From: JANNOG01 sp050329835 | GTDB lineage: Bacteria; Actinomycetota; Actinomycetes; Actinomycetales; JBBAYJ01 | Assembly (NCBI GenBank): GCA_050329835.1 | Contig: JBHJOJ010000002.1 | Span: 12,785 to 76,784 of the forward strand | Length of the DNA stretch: 64,000 nt | Direction of reading: 5' to 3' | Shown: positions 42,411-49,700 of the stretch, one piece after another | How positions within the stretch are numbered: the first letter of the stretch is position 1 | Layout of the letters: each line of letters begins with the position of its first letter | Position numbers and translations under genes: made by a program | Notes under the pieces: generated by a model | Seen by the model: only the letters and a program-made list of their open reading frames with translations | Database searches by the model: none | What the model was told of the DNA's origin: nothing

Positions 42411-43466
42411 CTAGTCCTTCCTGGCGACGATCAGATCACGGACGATCGCCCGATCGACCCGATGCTCGAAACCGCGGTACGCCTCCGACTCCATGACCGT
42501 CAGACCGTTGTCGGCCAGGATCGCGGCGAGCTCTTCGCGTCGTCCGACGTACGTGTTCCAGGACAGCCCGATCGCGCCGCCCGGGCGGAGCAGCGAGACC
42601 CATACCGGGACCGCCGCCGCCAACAGCTCCGCCGGCCGTCGGGACAGTGCGGCCGCGGTCGGGGACGAGCCGTGCTGGACGCCGTAGGGCGTGTCGGCGA
42701 CCACGAGGTCGAAGGACTCGCGCCGGAAGAAGTCGCCGCCGCGGACCGTGTCGGCGTGCACGCACGCGATGGTGCGGACGTCGCCGGCCCGGTACCGGCC
42801 CTTGGTGGCCGCGTAGCTGATCTCGAGCCGTCGCCCGAGGACCTGCTTGTCCCGGCGCACGGTGACCGACTCCGCCCTGTGCTTGAGCCGGTTCGCCTTC
42901 AGCCAGGTCCGGATGAAGTGCGAGTAGGCGTCGAAGTCCTTGCCGTCCCGATCCATGCCGTAGACGTCGAATCCGTACATCATGGCCTGGTTGAGCGTCG
43001 TGCCCCGACCGCAGAGCGGGTCGAACACCTTGAGCGGGCGGGCGAGGAAGTCGGCCGGTTCGGCGGCGGAAACCGCCGTGACGTTGAGCAAGAGCTTGGT
43101 GAACTGCTCGTTGGTCTTGCCCGGGTATCTCTGGATGCTGATCAGGTCGCTGGTGAACTGGTCCAGCGGGCGCATTGCGAGCGGCCGCAGCAGGTCGTCA
43201 CGGATCTCGAAGAGAGCATATGCGGAGGACACATTGGACAAGGCGGCGACATCCCTCTCGGAGAGCTCGTCCGCCACCATCGTCAGATAGGGCACATTGC
43301 CGATCCTGACCCGCGACAGCTCACGGACCCGGCCCGCGAGAATCGTCTCGCCGAACACCCGGATCTCGCTCTCCAGCATGGCCGGTGCCACCCCTGCGTA
43401 CACCCGGTTCGCGGACGGCGAGACGAGGACACCGTAGGTCTTCGCCGCACCCGTCGCGGACTTCAT
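42411..43466 (-). CDS. TRM11/THUMP-type SAM-dependent RNA methyltransferase-like protein
   Basis: 351 residues. The C-terminal half is a class I methyltransferase of the UPF0020/TRM11 kind: VFDPLCGRGTTLNQA (SAM-binding loop) and a DTPYG motif in place of the DPPY/NPPY catalytic loop. The N-terminal ~130 residues look like the substrate-binding (THUMP-like) part. Such enzymes methylate guanosine N2 in tRNA; DNA N4/N6 methylation is the other possibility for the fold. The promoter must lie in the 190-bp gap that also holds two terminator hairpins. Confidence 0.8.
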   Translation of the reverse strand: MKSATGAAKTYGVLVSPSANRVYAGVAPAMLESEIRVFGETILAGRVRELSRVRIGNVPYLTMVADELSERDVAALSNVSSAYALFEIRDDLLRPLAMRPLDQFTSDLISIQRYPGKTNEQFTKLLLNVTAVSAAEPADFLARPLKVFDPLCGRGTTLNQAMMYGFDVYGMDRDGKDFDAYSHFIRTWLKANRLKHRAESVTVRRDKQVLGRRLEISYAATKGRYRAGDVRTIACVHADTVRGGDFFRRESFDLVVADTPYGVQHGSSPTAAALSRRPAELLAAAVPVWVSLLRPGGAIGLSWNTYVGRREELAAILADNGLTVMESEAYRGFEHRVDRAIVRDLIVARKD

Positions 43467-43564
43467 GAGAGGGACCCCACCTTCGACAGTGGCCGATCCG
43501 TGGGACCACCGTCACCATCCCGGTCACTGCGAACGACGAGAAGGATACGTGAACCCGGGAGTGC

Positions 43565-43598
43565 CGTTGCCGTCGGGCCCGGCGGCCCGACGGCAACG
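43565..43598 (-). terminator. Strong terminator hairpin, 15-bp stem
   Basis: CGTTGCCGTCGGGCC (43565-43579) and its perfect complement at 43584-43598 close a 4-nt CGGC loop. It is the second hairpin met by a transcript leaving the DUF1996 gene, 60-93 bp after its stop. An outer CCCGGG pair (about 43555 and 43603) can extend it. Confidence 0.75.
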
Positions 43599-43617
43599 AC
43601 AGCCCGGGGAGGCACGG

Positions 43618-43647
43618 AGGTGCGTCGCCCGTCGGTGCGACGCACCT
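43618..43647 (-). terminator. Hairpin directly after the DUF1996 gene, 11-bp stem
   Basis: AGGTGCGTCGC (43618-43628) pairs perfectly with GCGACGCACCT (43637-43647) around an 8-nt loop. It starts about 10 bp after the DUF1996 stop. With the stronger hairpin beyond it, it forms a tandem terminator. Confidence 0.7.
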
Positions 43648-43657
43648 GAATCCCGCT

Positions 43658-44839
43658 CTACTGGGTCCCGGCGGCCGCGGTCGTGCCGGGGAAGGGCTCG
43701 ACCGTGCCGTCGTTCAGCTGCCCGACCAGATCCTCCAGGGCCTCGCCCTCCCAGGCGACGAACACGTCGGCGTGCAGCGTGCTGACGTCACCGGACGACA
43801 GGGTGATCCCCGTCGGGTCGGTCGTGCCGAGGAAGACGTTCAGCCGCAACCGGGGGATCTCGACGGGGTGGGTGGCGGGGCAGGCCAGGCCGCCCTGCTC
43901 CCTGTCGTATCCCCGGTAGGCCAGGTGGGAGCGGTGGTCGTCCGAGTCGAGGTTCACACCGTCCCAGCACTCCGGGAAGTTCACGCGCATCGCGATCGGC
44001 TCCTCCTCGGTGCAGTCGGCGGGCGGGGTCGCCAGCAGCTCGGTGTGCTCGTCCTGGCAGGTGAATCCCCAGTACGCCATCCCGTCGACGGTCATCGACT
44101 CCGCGGCGTCCTCCGATCCCGGCGAGTCCGTCGCGTCATCCCCGTGATCCATGTCCTCGTGATCCATGTCGTCGGCCTGAGTCATGTCGGCCCCGGCCAG
44201 GACGCGCAGTCCGTCCGGGGGAGCGGTGAGCGGCTCCTGGCTGTCGATGTCGAGGTAGTAGACCGAGCCCTCGACGTCGAGCGGCTCGCCGTTCTGATAC
44301 ACGGTCGGGAACCAGTAGCCGGACAGATCGGCCGGCACGTCGCAGGACGTGTCGGCCGACGACATCAGGCTCTCCGTCGTCGAGAAGGCATCGGTCGAGG
44401 TGTTGCCGAAGAACGTGTGGTCGTGCGATGCACCTGGCTCGCCGGGGTAGACGATCGGGTCGTCCGGGGCACTGTGACTCGTCTCGCACCGGACGACGAA
44501 GATGCTGCCTTCGCTCCCGGCGGGGGTACCCGCGCCGGTCGACCCCGTCGCCCCCGCTCTCGTGTCGTCCGACGACTGCTGGTCGCCGGACGAGGGCTGG
44601 ACGTCCGGGGCGGACGTCGCGGTCCCCACCACCCCGGAGGCTGACGGACCGGGTTCAGCCGACGTCGGGAGCGACCCCGGATCCAGCTGGGCCGGCGGCG
44701 ACAGCGACGCGGAGGACGGCGCGACCGGCAGCTCCATGGACTGGCAGCCGGTCGCGAGGATCGACAGTGCGGCCGCGGCGGTCGTCGCACCGACCGCCCG
44801 GAGCGATGGACGGAACGCGGTGGGGCGGGGTGTGCTCAT
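43658..44839 (-). CDS. DUF1996-domain secreted lipoprotein
   Basis: 393 residues; ATG at 44839 after GGAGGA. The N-terminus is a lipoprotein signal: basic residues, a hydrophobic stretch and the lipobox LATGC, with Cys about 32 as the lipidated residue. A Ser/Thr/Pro-rich linker of ~80 residues follows. The rest matches DUF1996: CETSHSAPDDPIVYPG, the SHDHTFFGN motif, SGYWFPTVY, and LAYRGYD near the end. An Asp/Met/His-rich insert (DDMDHEDMDHGDD) in the middle could bind metal. The domain's function is unknown; it occurs in fungal and actinobacterial secreted proteins. Confidence 0.88.
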   Translation of the reverse strand: MSTPRPTAFRPSLRAVGATTAAAALSILATGCQSMELPVAPSSASLSPPAQLDPGSLPTSAEPGPSASGVVGTATSAPDVQPSSGDQQSSDDTRAGATGSTGAGTPAGSEGSIFVVRCETSHSAPDDPIVYPGEPGASHDHTFFGNTSTDAFSTTESLMSSADTSCDVPADLSGYWFPTVYQNGEPLDVEGSVYYLDIDSQEPLTAPPDGLRVLAGADMTQADDMDHEDMDHGDDATDSPGSEDAAESMTVDGMAYWGFTCQDEHTELLATPPADCTEEEPIAMRVNFPECWDGVNLDSDDHRSHLAYRGYDREQGGLACPATHPVEIPRLRLNVFLGTTDPTGITLSSGDVSTLHADVFVAWEGEALEDLVGQLNDGTVEPFPGTTAAAGTQ

Positions 44840-44913
44840 GGGTCCTCCGAGGTGAGTCGGCGAGTGACCTGGGAGACACGCCCTCGGCGCCCCGCCTCGC
44901 TTCCCTGGTGAGC

Positions 44914-44946
44914 GCGCCTTACCAAGCGCTTACCGAACGCTGACCG
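44914..44946. promoter_or_regulatory. Three 11-bp tandem direct repeats upstream of the lipoprotein gene
   Basis: CCTTACC, GCTTACC and GCTGACC recur exactly every 11 bp (units 44914-44924, 44925-44935, 44936-44946), and a weaker fourth, CCTTGCA, follows. One-helical-turn heptamer repeats with 4-bp spacers are the usual sites of OmpR/PhoB-type response regulators; the CTTACC-N5-CTTACC form recalls MtrA-like sites. They lie 75-107 bp upstream of the DUF1996 start and just before the helix-hairpin-helix gene, so either gene could be the target. Confidence 0.5.
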
Positions 44947-45070
44947 CGGCCTTGCAAACGCTGTGGACCCGAGGGCGACCGTCGCCGGTCGGATGACGTC
45001 TCCGTCGGGAGTCGCCGACACGGCGGGCCAGGCGCCGATGACCAATGCGCCCGGGCCCAGTCTGCAGGCC

Positions 45071-45322
45071 ATGGCTCGCACCCGACCCGACGAGACCCCG
45101 ACGGACACCCCGGACGAGAGGACGGGATCGACGGGCGACGACAGGGCCGACCGCGGGACGCGGTTCGACGGTGTCCCGATCGGCCGACCCGCCACCGGCG
45201 CGCTGCTCGACGCCGGCTTCCGGACCCTGTCCGACCTCCCCGACGATCTCGAGGACCTGGCGTCGCTCCACGGCGTCGGCCCCCGCGCCCTCGAACGGCT
45301 CCGGACAGCACGCACCACCTGA
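45071..45322 (+). CDS. Small helix-hairpin-helix protein
   Basis: 83 residues from ATG 45071; starts at 45038 (ATG) or 44963 (GTG) are possible and no ribosome site is decisive. The C-terminal ~45 residues (GRPATGALLDAG to SLHGVGPRALERL) form a helix-hairpin-helix motif of the kind found in DNA repair proteins and the RNA polymerase alpha C-terminal domain. The N-terminus is acidic and probably disordered. Likely binds DNA without sequence preference. Specific role unknown. Confidence 0.65.
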   Translation: MARTRPDETPTDTPDERTGSTGDDRADRGTRFDGVPIGRPATGALLDAGFRTLSDLPDDLEDLASLHGVGPRALERLRTARTT

Positions 45323-45412
45323 ACGGCGGCGCCGGAGCCGGGACCCCGCGCCCCTCGACACGGTCCCGACCCCGGCGCGCTCCCCCGCCGGCGCGTCCGC
45401 CACCCTGACGGG

Positions 45413-46390
45413 GTGACCATCCGCCACCCGAGTCCGGAGCGCCCCGAGCGGACGGGCCCGCTCGCCGCCGTCGGCGATCGGGCGGCGCGTGGCTTCCGGC
45501 GGATCGTCAGCGGCCGGCCCGACGGCTCCCCGGAGTGGGTCACCGCGCTGGCCGAGGGGGACGACGAGGGCTACTTCGGCCCCGGCTCGGCCGCGTGGGC
45601 CGTCCACGGCGACCTCGCCACCCTGGTCGGCGGCATCCGGGCACTGCTGCTGCAGGCCCTGCACCCGGCCGCGGTCACCGGGGTCGACCGGCACTCGACG
45701 TACCGCGACGACCCGCTCGGCCGGCTGGCCGGCACGACGCGCTGGCTCACCGTGACGACCTTCGGCTCGCGTCACGCCGCCGACCGCGAGGCCGCCCGGG
45801 TCCGCGGCATGCACCGACGGGTGACCGGCACGTTCGTCGGTGCCGACGGCGCCGAGAGGCCGTACCGGGCCGGGGACGACGACCTGCTGACCTGGGTGCA
45901 CGTGGCCTTCACGGACTCCTTCCTCACGGCGCACGAGCGCTTCGGCAGCGCCGTCGTCCCCGGCGGCGCCGACGCCTACGTCGCGGAGTGGGCGACGGCG
46001 GGGCGACTCGTCGGGGTGGGCGACCCGCCGACGACGGCGGCCGGCCTGCGGGCACGGATCGACGCCTACGCCCCCGATCTCGGCCGCAGCGAGGCCACGG
46101 CGCGAACGCTCGCCTTCCTGCGCCGGCCCCCGCTGCCGCCGCCGGCGCGCGCCGCCTACGCGGTGCTGCTCGCCGGCGCGGTGTCGACCCTGGACCCGGG
46201 ACACCGTGAGCTGCTCGGCCTGCGACACCCGCGGACCCCCGCCGCCCGGACGGCGGCACAGGTCCTGCTCCGTGGCATGCGGTCGGTGCTGGGCGACGGC
46301 CCTCCTGTCGCCGTCAACGCCCGCCGCCGGATCGCGGCGCTGGACGCGACACCCACCCCCGGCCCCCACCGGGTGCCCGCGACCGAGTAG
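45413..46390 (+). CDS. DUF2236 / MpaB-type oxygenase-fold protein
   Basis: 325 residues from GTG 45413. Characteristic segments are visible: the WAVHGDLATL region, LLLQALHPAAVTGVDRHS with conserved His, and a LTWVHVAFTDSFL stretch. These are typical of the DUF2236 family, which includes the rubber oxygenase Lcp and the fungal MpaB oxygenase. Known members bind haem and cleave or oxidise hydrophobic molecules, but most actinobacterial ones are uncharacterised. It stands alone, facing the YnfA gene tail to tail. Confidence 0.85.
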   Translation: MTIRHPSPERPERTGPLAAVGDRAARGFRRIVSGRPDGSPEWVTALAEGDDEGYFGPGSAAWAVHGDLATLVGGIRALLLQALHPAAVTGVDRHSTYRDDPLGRLAGTTRWLTVTTFGSRHAADREAARVRGMHRRVTGTFVGADGAERPYRAGDDDLLTWVHVAFTDSFLTAHERFGSAVVPGGADAYVAEWATAGRLVGVGDPPTTAAGLRARIDAYAPDLGRSEATARTLAFLRRPPLPPPARAAYAVLLAGAVSTLDPGHRELLGLRHPRTPAARTAAQVLLRGMRSVLGDGPPVAVNARRRIAALDATPTPGPHRVPATE

Positions 46391-46406
46391 CTCGGCCGGC
46401 TGTGAA

Positions 46407-46420
46407 GGTCCGGCCGGACC
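46407..46420. terminator. 14-bp palindrome between convergent genes
   Basis: GGTCCGGCCGGACC is a perfect palindrome placed between the stop codons of the DUF2236 and YnfA-family genes. It could stop transcription from both sides, though the loop-less palindrome without a T-run makes this tentative. Confidence 0.35.
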
Positions 46421-46437
46421 GCCGCGACCCCCGCGGC

Positions 46438-46773
46438 TCAGGACGGACGCGGGCTGTACATGACGACGGCCACGCCGACCAGGCAGACGGCAGCGCCCAT
46501 CAGGTCGTACCGGTCCGGCCGGAAACCATCGACGATCGCTGCCCAGGCGAGCGAACCCGCCACGAACACCCCGCCGTAGGCGGCGAGCACCCGCCCGAAC
46601 GCCACCTCGGGCTGCAGCGTGACGATCAGGCCGTACGCCCCGAGCGCGAGAACCCCGGCCCCGACCCAGAGCAGCCCCCGGCTCTCCCGGACCCCCTGCC
46701 ACACCAGCCAGGCACCGCCGATCTCGGCGAGCGCAGCGAGAGCGAAGAGCAGGACCGACTTCATGACCAGCAT
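46438..46773 (-). CDS. YnfA/UPF0060-family small membrane protein
   Basis: 111 residues with four predicted membrane helices and short loops, the size and layout of UPF0060. Family-typical pieces are LAALAEIGGAWLVW in helix 1 and the RPDRYDLMGA loop before helix 4. The family is related to small multidrug-resistance transporters, but its substrate is unsettled. ATG at 46773; a second ATG at 46764 is nearly as good. It follows the frameshifted gene at 46778 by a few bases. Confidence 0.88.
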   Translation of the reverse strand: MLVMKSVLLFALAALAEIGGAWLVWQGVRESRGLLWVGAGVLALGAYGLIVTLQPEVAFGRVLAAYGGVFVAGSLAWAAIVDGFRPDRYDLMGAAVCLVGVAVVMYSPRPS

Positions 46774-46777
46774 GTGG

Positions 46778-47090
46778 TCAGCCTGCCCTCCCGGACGTCC
46801 CGATCACCTCGTCCAGCAGCCCGTCGGCACCGTCGGGGGTGCCGACGGTGATCCGGACACCGTCGCCGTCCACGGTGACGGCGAGGCCCAGGAAGACACA
46901 GCACCCCACCCCCGCTCGGCGACCGTGAGCCGGACCGCCTCCGCGGCCAGGTCCTCCTCCAGGGGCAGGGTGATCAGCCACGTGCGCGGGTTCAGCCGAC
47001 GGCGGCCGCCCCGGGACACCAGGGCGCGCCACCGCTCGATCCGGTGGTCCCGGGCCGCCGCGTGGAGGGAGCAGTGAGCGGCACGCCCGA
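46778..47090 (-). pseudogene. Frameshifted small protein gene (C-terminal double-Cys type)
   Basis: Two adjoining frames together make one plausible protein. The upstream part has AHCSLHAAARDHRIERWRAL and then LITLPLEEDLAAEAVRLTVAERG. The downstream part, in another frame, has CCVFLGLAVTVDGDGVRITV and ends near GLLDEVIG. Proteins with a helical ERWRAL start and a late CC-F-F motif are common small actinobacterial proteins, often near metal or mercury-resistance regulators. The break falls around 46905-46920. It is either a true pseudogene or a single-base sequence error; function unknown. Confidence 0.5.
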
Positions 47091-47282
47091 CGGCTGAACC
47101 GCGACCGCACTGCTCTCGTCGTCCTCCGGCTCCCCGGGACGGACGCACGGACACTCACCGACCCGGCCACCGGACGACGCAGCAGGACCGGCGGCCAGCC
47201 GAGCAGCGCGAGGGTGAGGGCGACCTGGGGGATCCCGCGGTCGTCGACGAAGGTGAGGACGACCAGCCCCCCGAGGACCGCC

Positions 47283-47829
47283 TCGGCGGTCGAGGATGTG
47301 CCGGCGCATCAGGGACCACTGCTCGAGGTCCATCGTCCAGCCGTCCAGTCCGTCCGCCCGGGTCGCGTTGAACACCTGCACCCGGCCCTTCTCGGCCCTC
47401 GTCCGGGCGTCGAGTTCCCAGGCAGCGGGCGGGACCGGCCCGGCGTGGGGATCCCGGACCACAGCCACGGCCGGCACCGGCGGGGTGGCCCGGAAGTCGA
47501 GGGAGACACGCGTCCGCCCATCGCCGAGGTCCTCCAGCCGGTAGTCGACCTCCGGCGTCATGTCGCGACCACCCGGGGCCGCGGTTGCGCAGCCGGTACT
47601 CCACCAGCGCCGGCGCGACGGAGGCGAGTCGCTGCCGGCCCTGCTCCCGACCCCGGCCGTCGGTGAAGACGATCTCGGATCCCACGGTGCGCCCGTCCCC
47701 CTCGACGGCGCACGTGAAACCGGTGGCCTCCGGCCAGGCCGACCACGCCACGAGGCGGTTCTCGTCCGCCACGGCGGCGTGCACCTGGTCGAGGGGTCGA
47801 TCGAGGACGATGCTCTCGGTCCAGCGCAC
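47283..47829 (-). pseudogene. SRPBCC (START-like) domain protein gene, frameshifted
   Basis: From ATG 47829 about 85 residues (MRWTESIVLDRPLDQVHAAV start) are a typical SRPBCC N-terminus, a fold that binds hydrophobic ligands. The frame then loses sense at about 47565-47580. The continuation appears one base over as DMTPEVDYRLEDLGDGRTRVSLDF and MDLEQWSLMRRHILDR. The break sits in a CCCC-GGG run, so a one-base indel is likely. A further hydrophobic fragment (AVLGGLVVLTFVDDRG) lies in the third frame at 47160-47282. The divergent MarR gene starts 50 bp away and may regulate it. Confidence 0.6.
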
Positions 47830-47879
47830 GACATCCTCCTGTCCGGCGGGCGGCCCCGGCCGCCCTCGCGTAAGGAATC

Positions 47880-48362
47880 ATGGCAGACGAGAATCTCGAC
47901 GATCGAGGGGGTGGTCCGGTGACGCCTCACCCGCTGCTGACGTCGGTGCGGGCGCTCGCCGACGCCGTCGACGCCTTCGACGACGCGGCGGCCCGCACCC
48001 TCGGCGTGGCGCGCTCGGACCTGCGCGCCCTGAACCTGCTCGAGCACGGGCCGATGACCGCGGGCGAGATGGGGGCGCGGCTGGGCCTGACCAGCGGGAG
48101 CATGACGGCGCTGGTGGATCGCCTGGTCAGGGCCGGGTACGTGGCCCGCCGCCCGGACGAGGGCGACCGCCGCAAGGTCATGGTGCAGCTGGAGCCGGCG
48201 ACCTGGGAGGCCTTCGCCCGCGTGTACGGCCCGTGCGGGCGGGCCGTGGCGGCCGTCGCCGGCCGGATGCCCTCCCGGCAGGTGGACTCGGCGCGGGACG
48301 CACTCGCTGCCGTCGCCGACGCCATCCGCACCGAGGGCGACCGGCTGCGCCAGGAGCCCTGA
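47880..48362 (+). CDS. MarR-family transcriptional regulator
   Basis: 160 residues; ATG 47880 with a TAAGGAA site. The winged helix covers about residues 40-110: MTAGEMGARLGLTSGSMTALVDRL is the helix-turn-helix and DRRKVMV the wing. MarR proteins usually repress themselves and a divergent gene until a small ligand binds; here the divergent gene encodes the broken SRPBCC protein. A CGAGAATCTCG palindrome lies at the beginning of its own coding sequence, a possible autoregulatory site. Confidence 0.88.
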   Translation: MADENLDDRGGGPVTPHPLLTSVRALADAVDAFDDAAARTLGVARSDLRALNLLEHGPMTAGEMGARLGLTSGSMTALVDRLVRAGYVARRPDEGDRRKVMVQLEPATWEAFARVYGPCGRAVAAVAGRMPSRQVDSARDALAAVADAIRTEGDRLRQEP

Positions 48363-48376
48363 CCGACGGTCGGAGT

Positions 48377-48416
48377 CAGATCAGCCGGGTCGGCGACAGA
48401 TCGGCCCGGTCGGCGA
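48377..48416. repeat. Two 20-bp tandem repeats
   Basis: CAGATCAGCCGGGTCGGCGA (48377-48396) is followed at once by a second copy with two changes (48397-48416). They lie between the MarR gene and the promoter of the toxin-antitoxin pair. No function is evident. Confidence 0.6.
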
Positions 48417-48479
48417 CGTGGCGTCGACGGCGCTCGATCCACGGGCACCTGGCGTAGATGGTCAAGGTGTTAACCCAGG

Positions 48480-48508
48480 TTGACGAAGGAAACGCAAGAG
48501 GCTACGTT
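48480..48508 (+). promoter_or_regulatory. Promoter of the antitoxin-PIN operon
   Basis: TTGACG (48480-48485) and TACGTT (48503-48508) are separated by 17 bp, a good match to a housekeeping sigma-70 promoter. A GAGGAGG ribosome site and the ATG at 48530 follow at suitable distances. A GTTAAC site just upstream, with GTCAA/TTGAC flanks, might be the operator. Confidence 0.55.
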
Positions 48509-48529
48509 CCTTTCGCACGAGGAGGCGAC

Positions 48530-49072
48530 ATGGCTGCCGTCGAACTGGCCCAGCACACCTACCTGCCTCGCGAGGGCACCAACCTCGCCGAGGTCCACGA
48601 CTTCCTGGCCGCGCACGAAGAGCGTCACGGGTCCGTGCCCGCTCCGCGGTACGTCCTGGCCGGGCCTGGCCTCCACGAGAGCGTGGAGGTTCCGGTGGAA
48701 GTCCACCACGCCCTGCTGCAGGTCGTCTCGGCATTGCAGGCGGGGAAGGCCGTGACGGTCGCGCCGCAGAGCATGACGTTGACCACGCAGCAGGCGGCCG
48801 ATCTGCTGGGCGTCAGCCGGCCCACGGTCGTCAAGCTGCTCGACCGCGGGGACATCCCGTTCGAGCGGATCGGGGAACGCCGGAAGGTCCAGCTGGGGGA
48901 CGTGCTCGAGTACCGCGAACGGCGGCGACGGGCGCAGTACGAGGCCATCGCGGCGACGTCGGTGGACATCGACGACGAGGACGACCCGGAGGAGATCCGC
49001 CGGATCCTCACGCGCGTGCGTCGCGAGGCGGCGGAGGAACGCCGGGCGCGTCAGGCGGCAGCCGGGACGTAG
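48530..49072 (+). CDS. Antitoxin with excisionase-family HTH
   Basis: 180 residues; ATG 48530 directly follows an ACGAGGAGG ribosome site (the frame is open upstream to 48458 without one). The middle contains a DNA-binding module of the excisionase/MerR kind (LTTQQAADLLGVSRPTVVKLLDRGDIPF). The N-terminal ~80 residues are an uncharacterised domain, and the C-terminus is charged and helical, probably the toxin-wrapping part. Paired with the PIN-domain gene 21 bp downstream, it fits a type II toxin-antitoxin operon in which the antitoxin represses its own promoter. Confidence 0.82.
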   Translation: MAAVELAQHTYLPREGTNLAEVHDFLAAHEERHGSVPAPRYVLAGPGLHESVEVPVEVHHALLQVVSALQAGKAVTVAPQSMTLTTQQAADLLGVSRPTVVKLLDRGDIPFERIGERRKVQLGDVLEYRERRRRAQYEAIAATSVDIDDEDDPEEIRRILTRVRREAAEERRARQAAAGT

Positions 49073-49093
49073 TCCCACAGGATACTGGGCGGG

Positions 49094-49654
49094 ATGTTCG
49101 CCGCGCTCCTGGACACGTGCGTACTCTGGCCCAGCGCCCAGCGAGACTTCCTGCTGTCCTTGGCGGTCGAGGGCATGTACCGCCCGCTATGGAGTGACGC
49201 CGTCCTCGACGAGTTGCACCGCACAGAATCCACCAAGCGGCGAGAGCGGCACGGCGACTCGGCAAGCGCGGCAGAGGCGTTCGCGACCACACTGGTCGCG
49301 AGGATGCGGACCTCCTTCGAGGACGCCCTGGTCACGGGCTGGGAGGTGGTGGCACCCCAGGGCCTGCCAGACCCCGACGACGAACACGTGCTGGCGGCGG
49401 CCATCGTCGGCGGGGCCGGGGCGCTCGTGACCGAGAATATCCGGGACTTTCCCGACGGTCTCGTCCCCGACCGCATCCGCGTGCTGTCAGCGCGTCGCTT
49501 CATCACCGACACGGTGGGCGTCGACCCCGATCGAGCCGCACGAGCGCTCGAGGCCATGGCTCAGCGGCGCACGACAACCGTCACGGATGTCATGACCACG
49601 CTGGAGGGGCGTTACGGACTCCACGACGCCATGGCGGTGATCCGGTCCCGGTAG
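49094..49654 (+). CDS. PIN-domain ribonuclease toxin
   Basis: 186 residues. PIN-domain acidic residues are visible: LLDTCVLWPS near the N-terminus, the LPDPDDEHVLAAA segment near residue 95, and TENIRDFP about 25 residues later. They would bind Mg2+ and cut RNA. The extra C-terminal ~50 residues are typical of this PIN subgroup. It is the downstream partner of the excisionase-like antitoxin. Confidence 0.88.
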   Translation: MFAALLDTCVLWPSAQRDFLLSLAVEGMYRPLWSDAVLDELHRTESTKRRERHGDSASAAEAFATTLVARMRTSFEDALVTGWEVVAPQGLPDPDDEHVLAAAIVGGAGALVTENIRDFPDGLVPDRIRVLSARRFITDTVGVDPDRAARALEAMAQRRTTTVTDVMTTLEGRYGLHDAMAVIRSR

Positions 49655-49700
49655 CGGCTGGGACCACGACTCGACGTCAGGACCCCGGTCGGACGACGTG

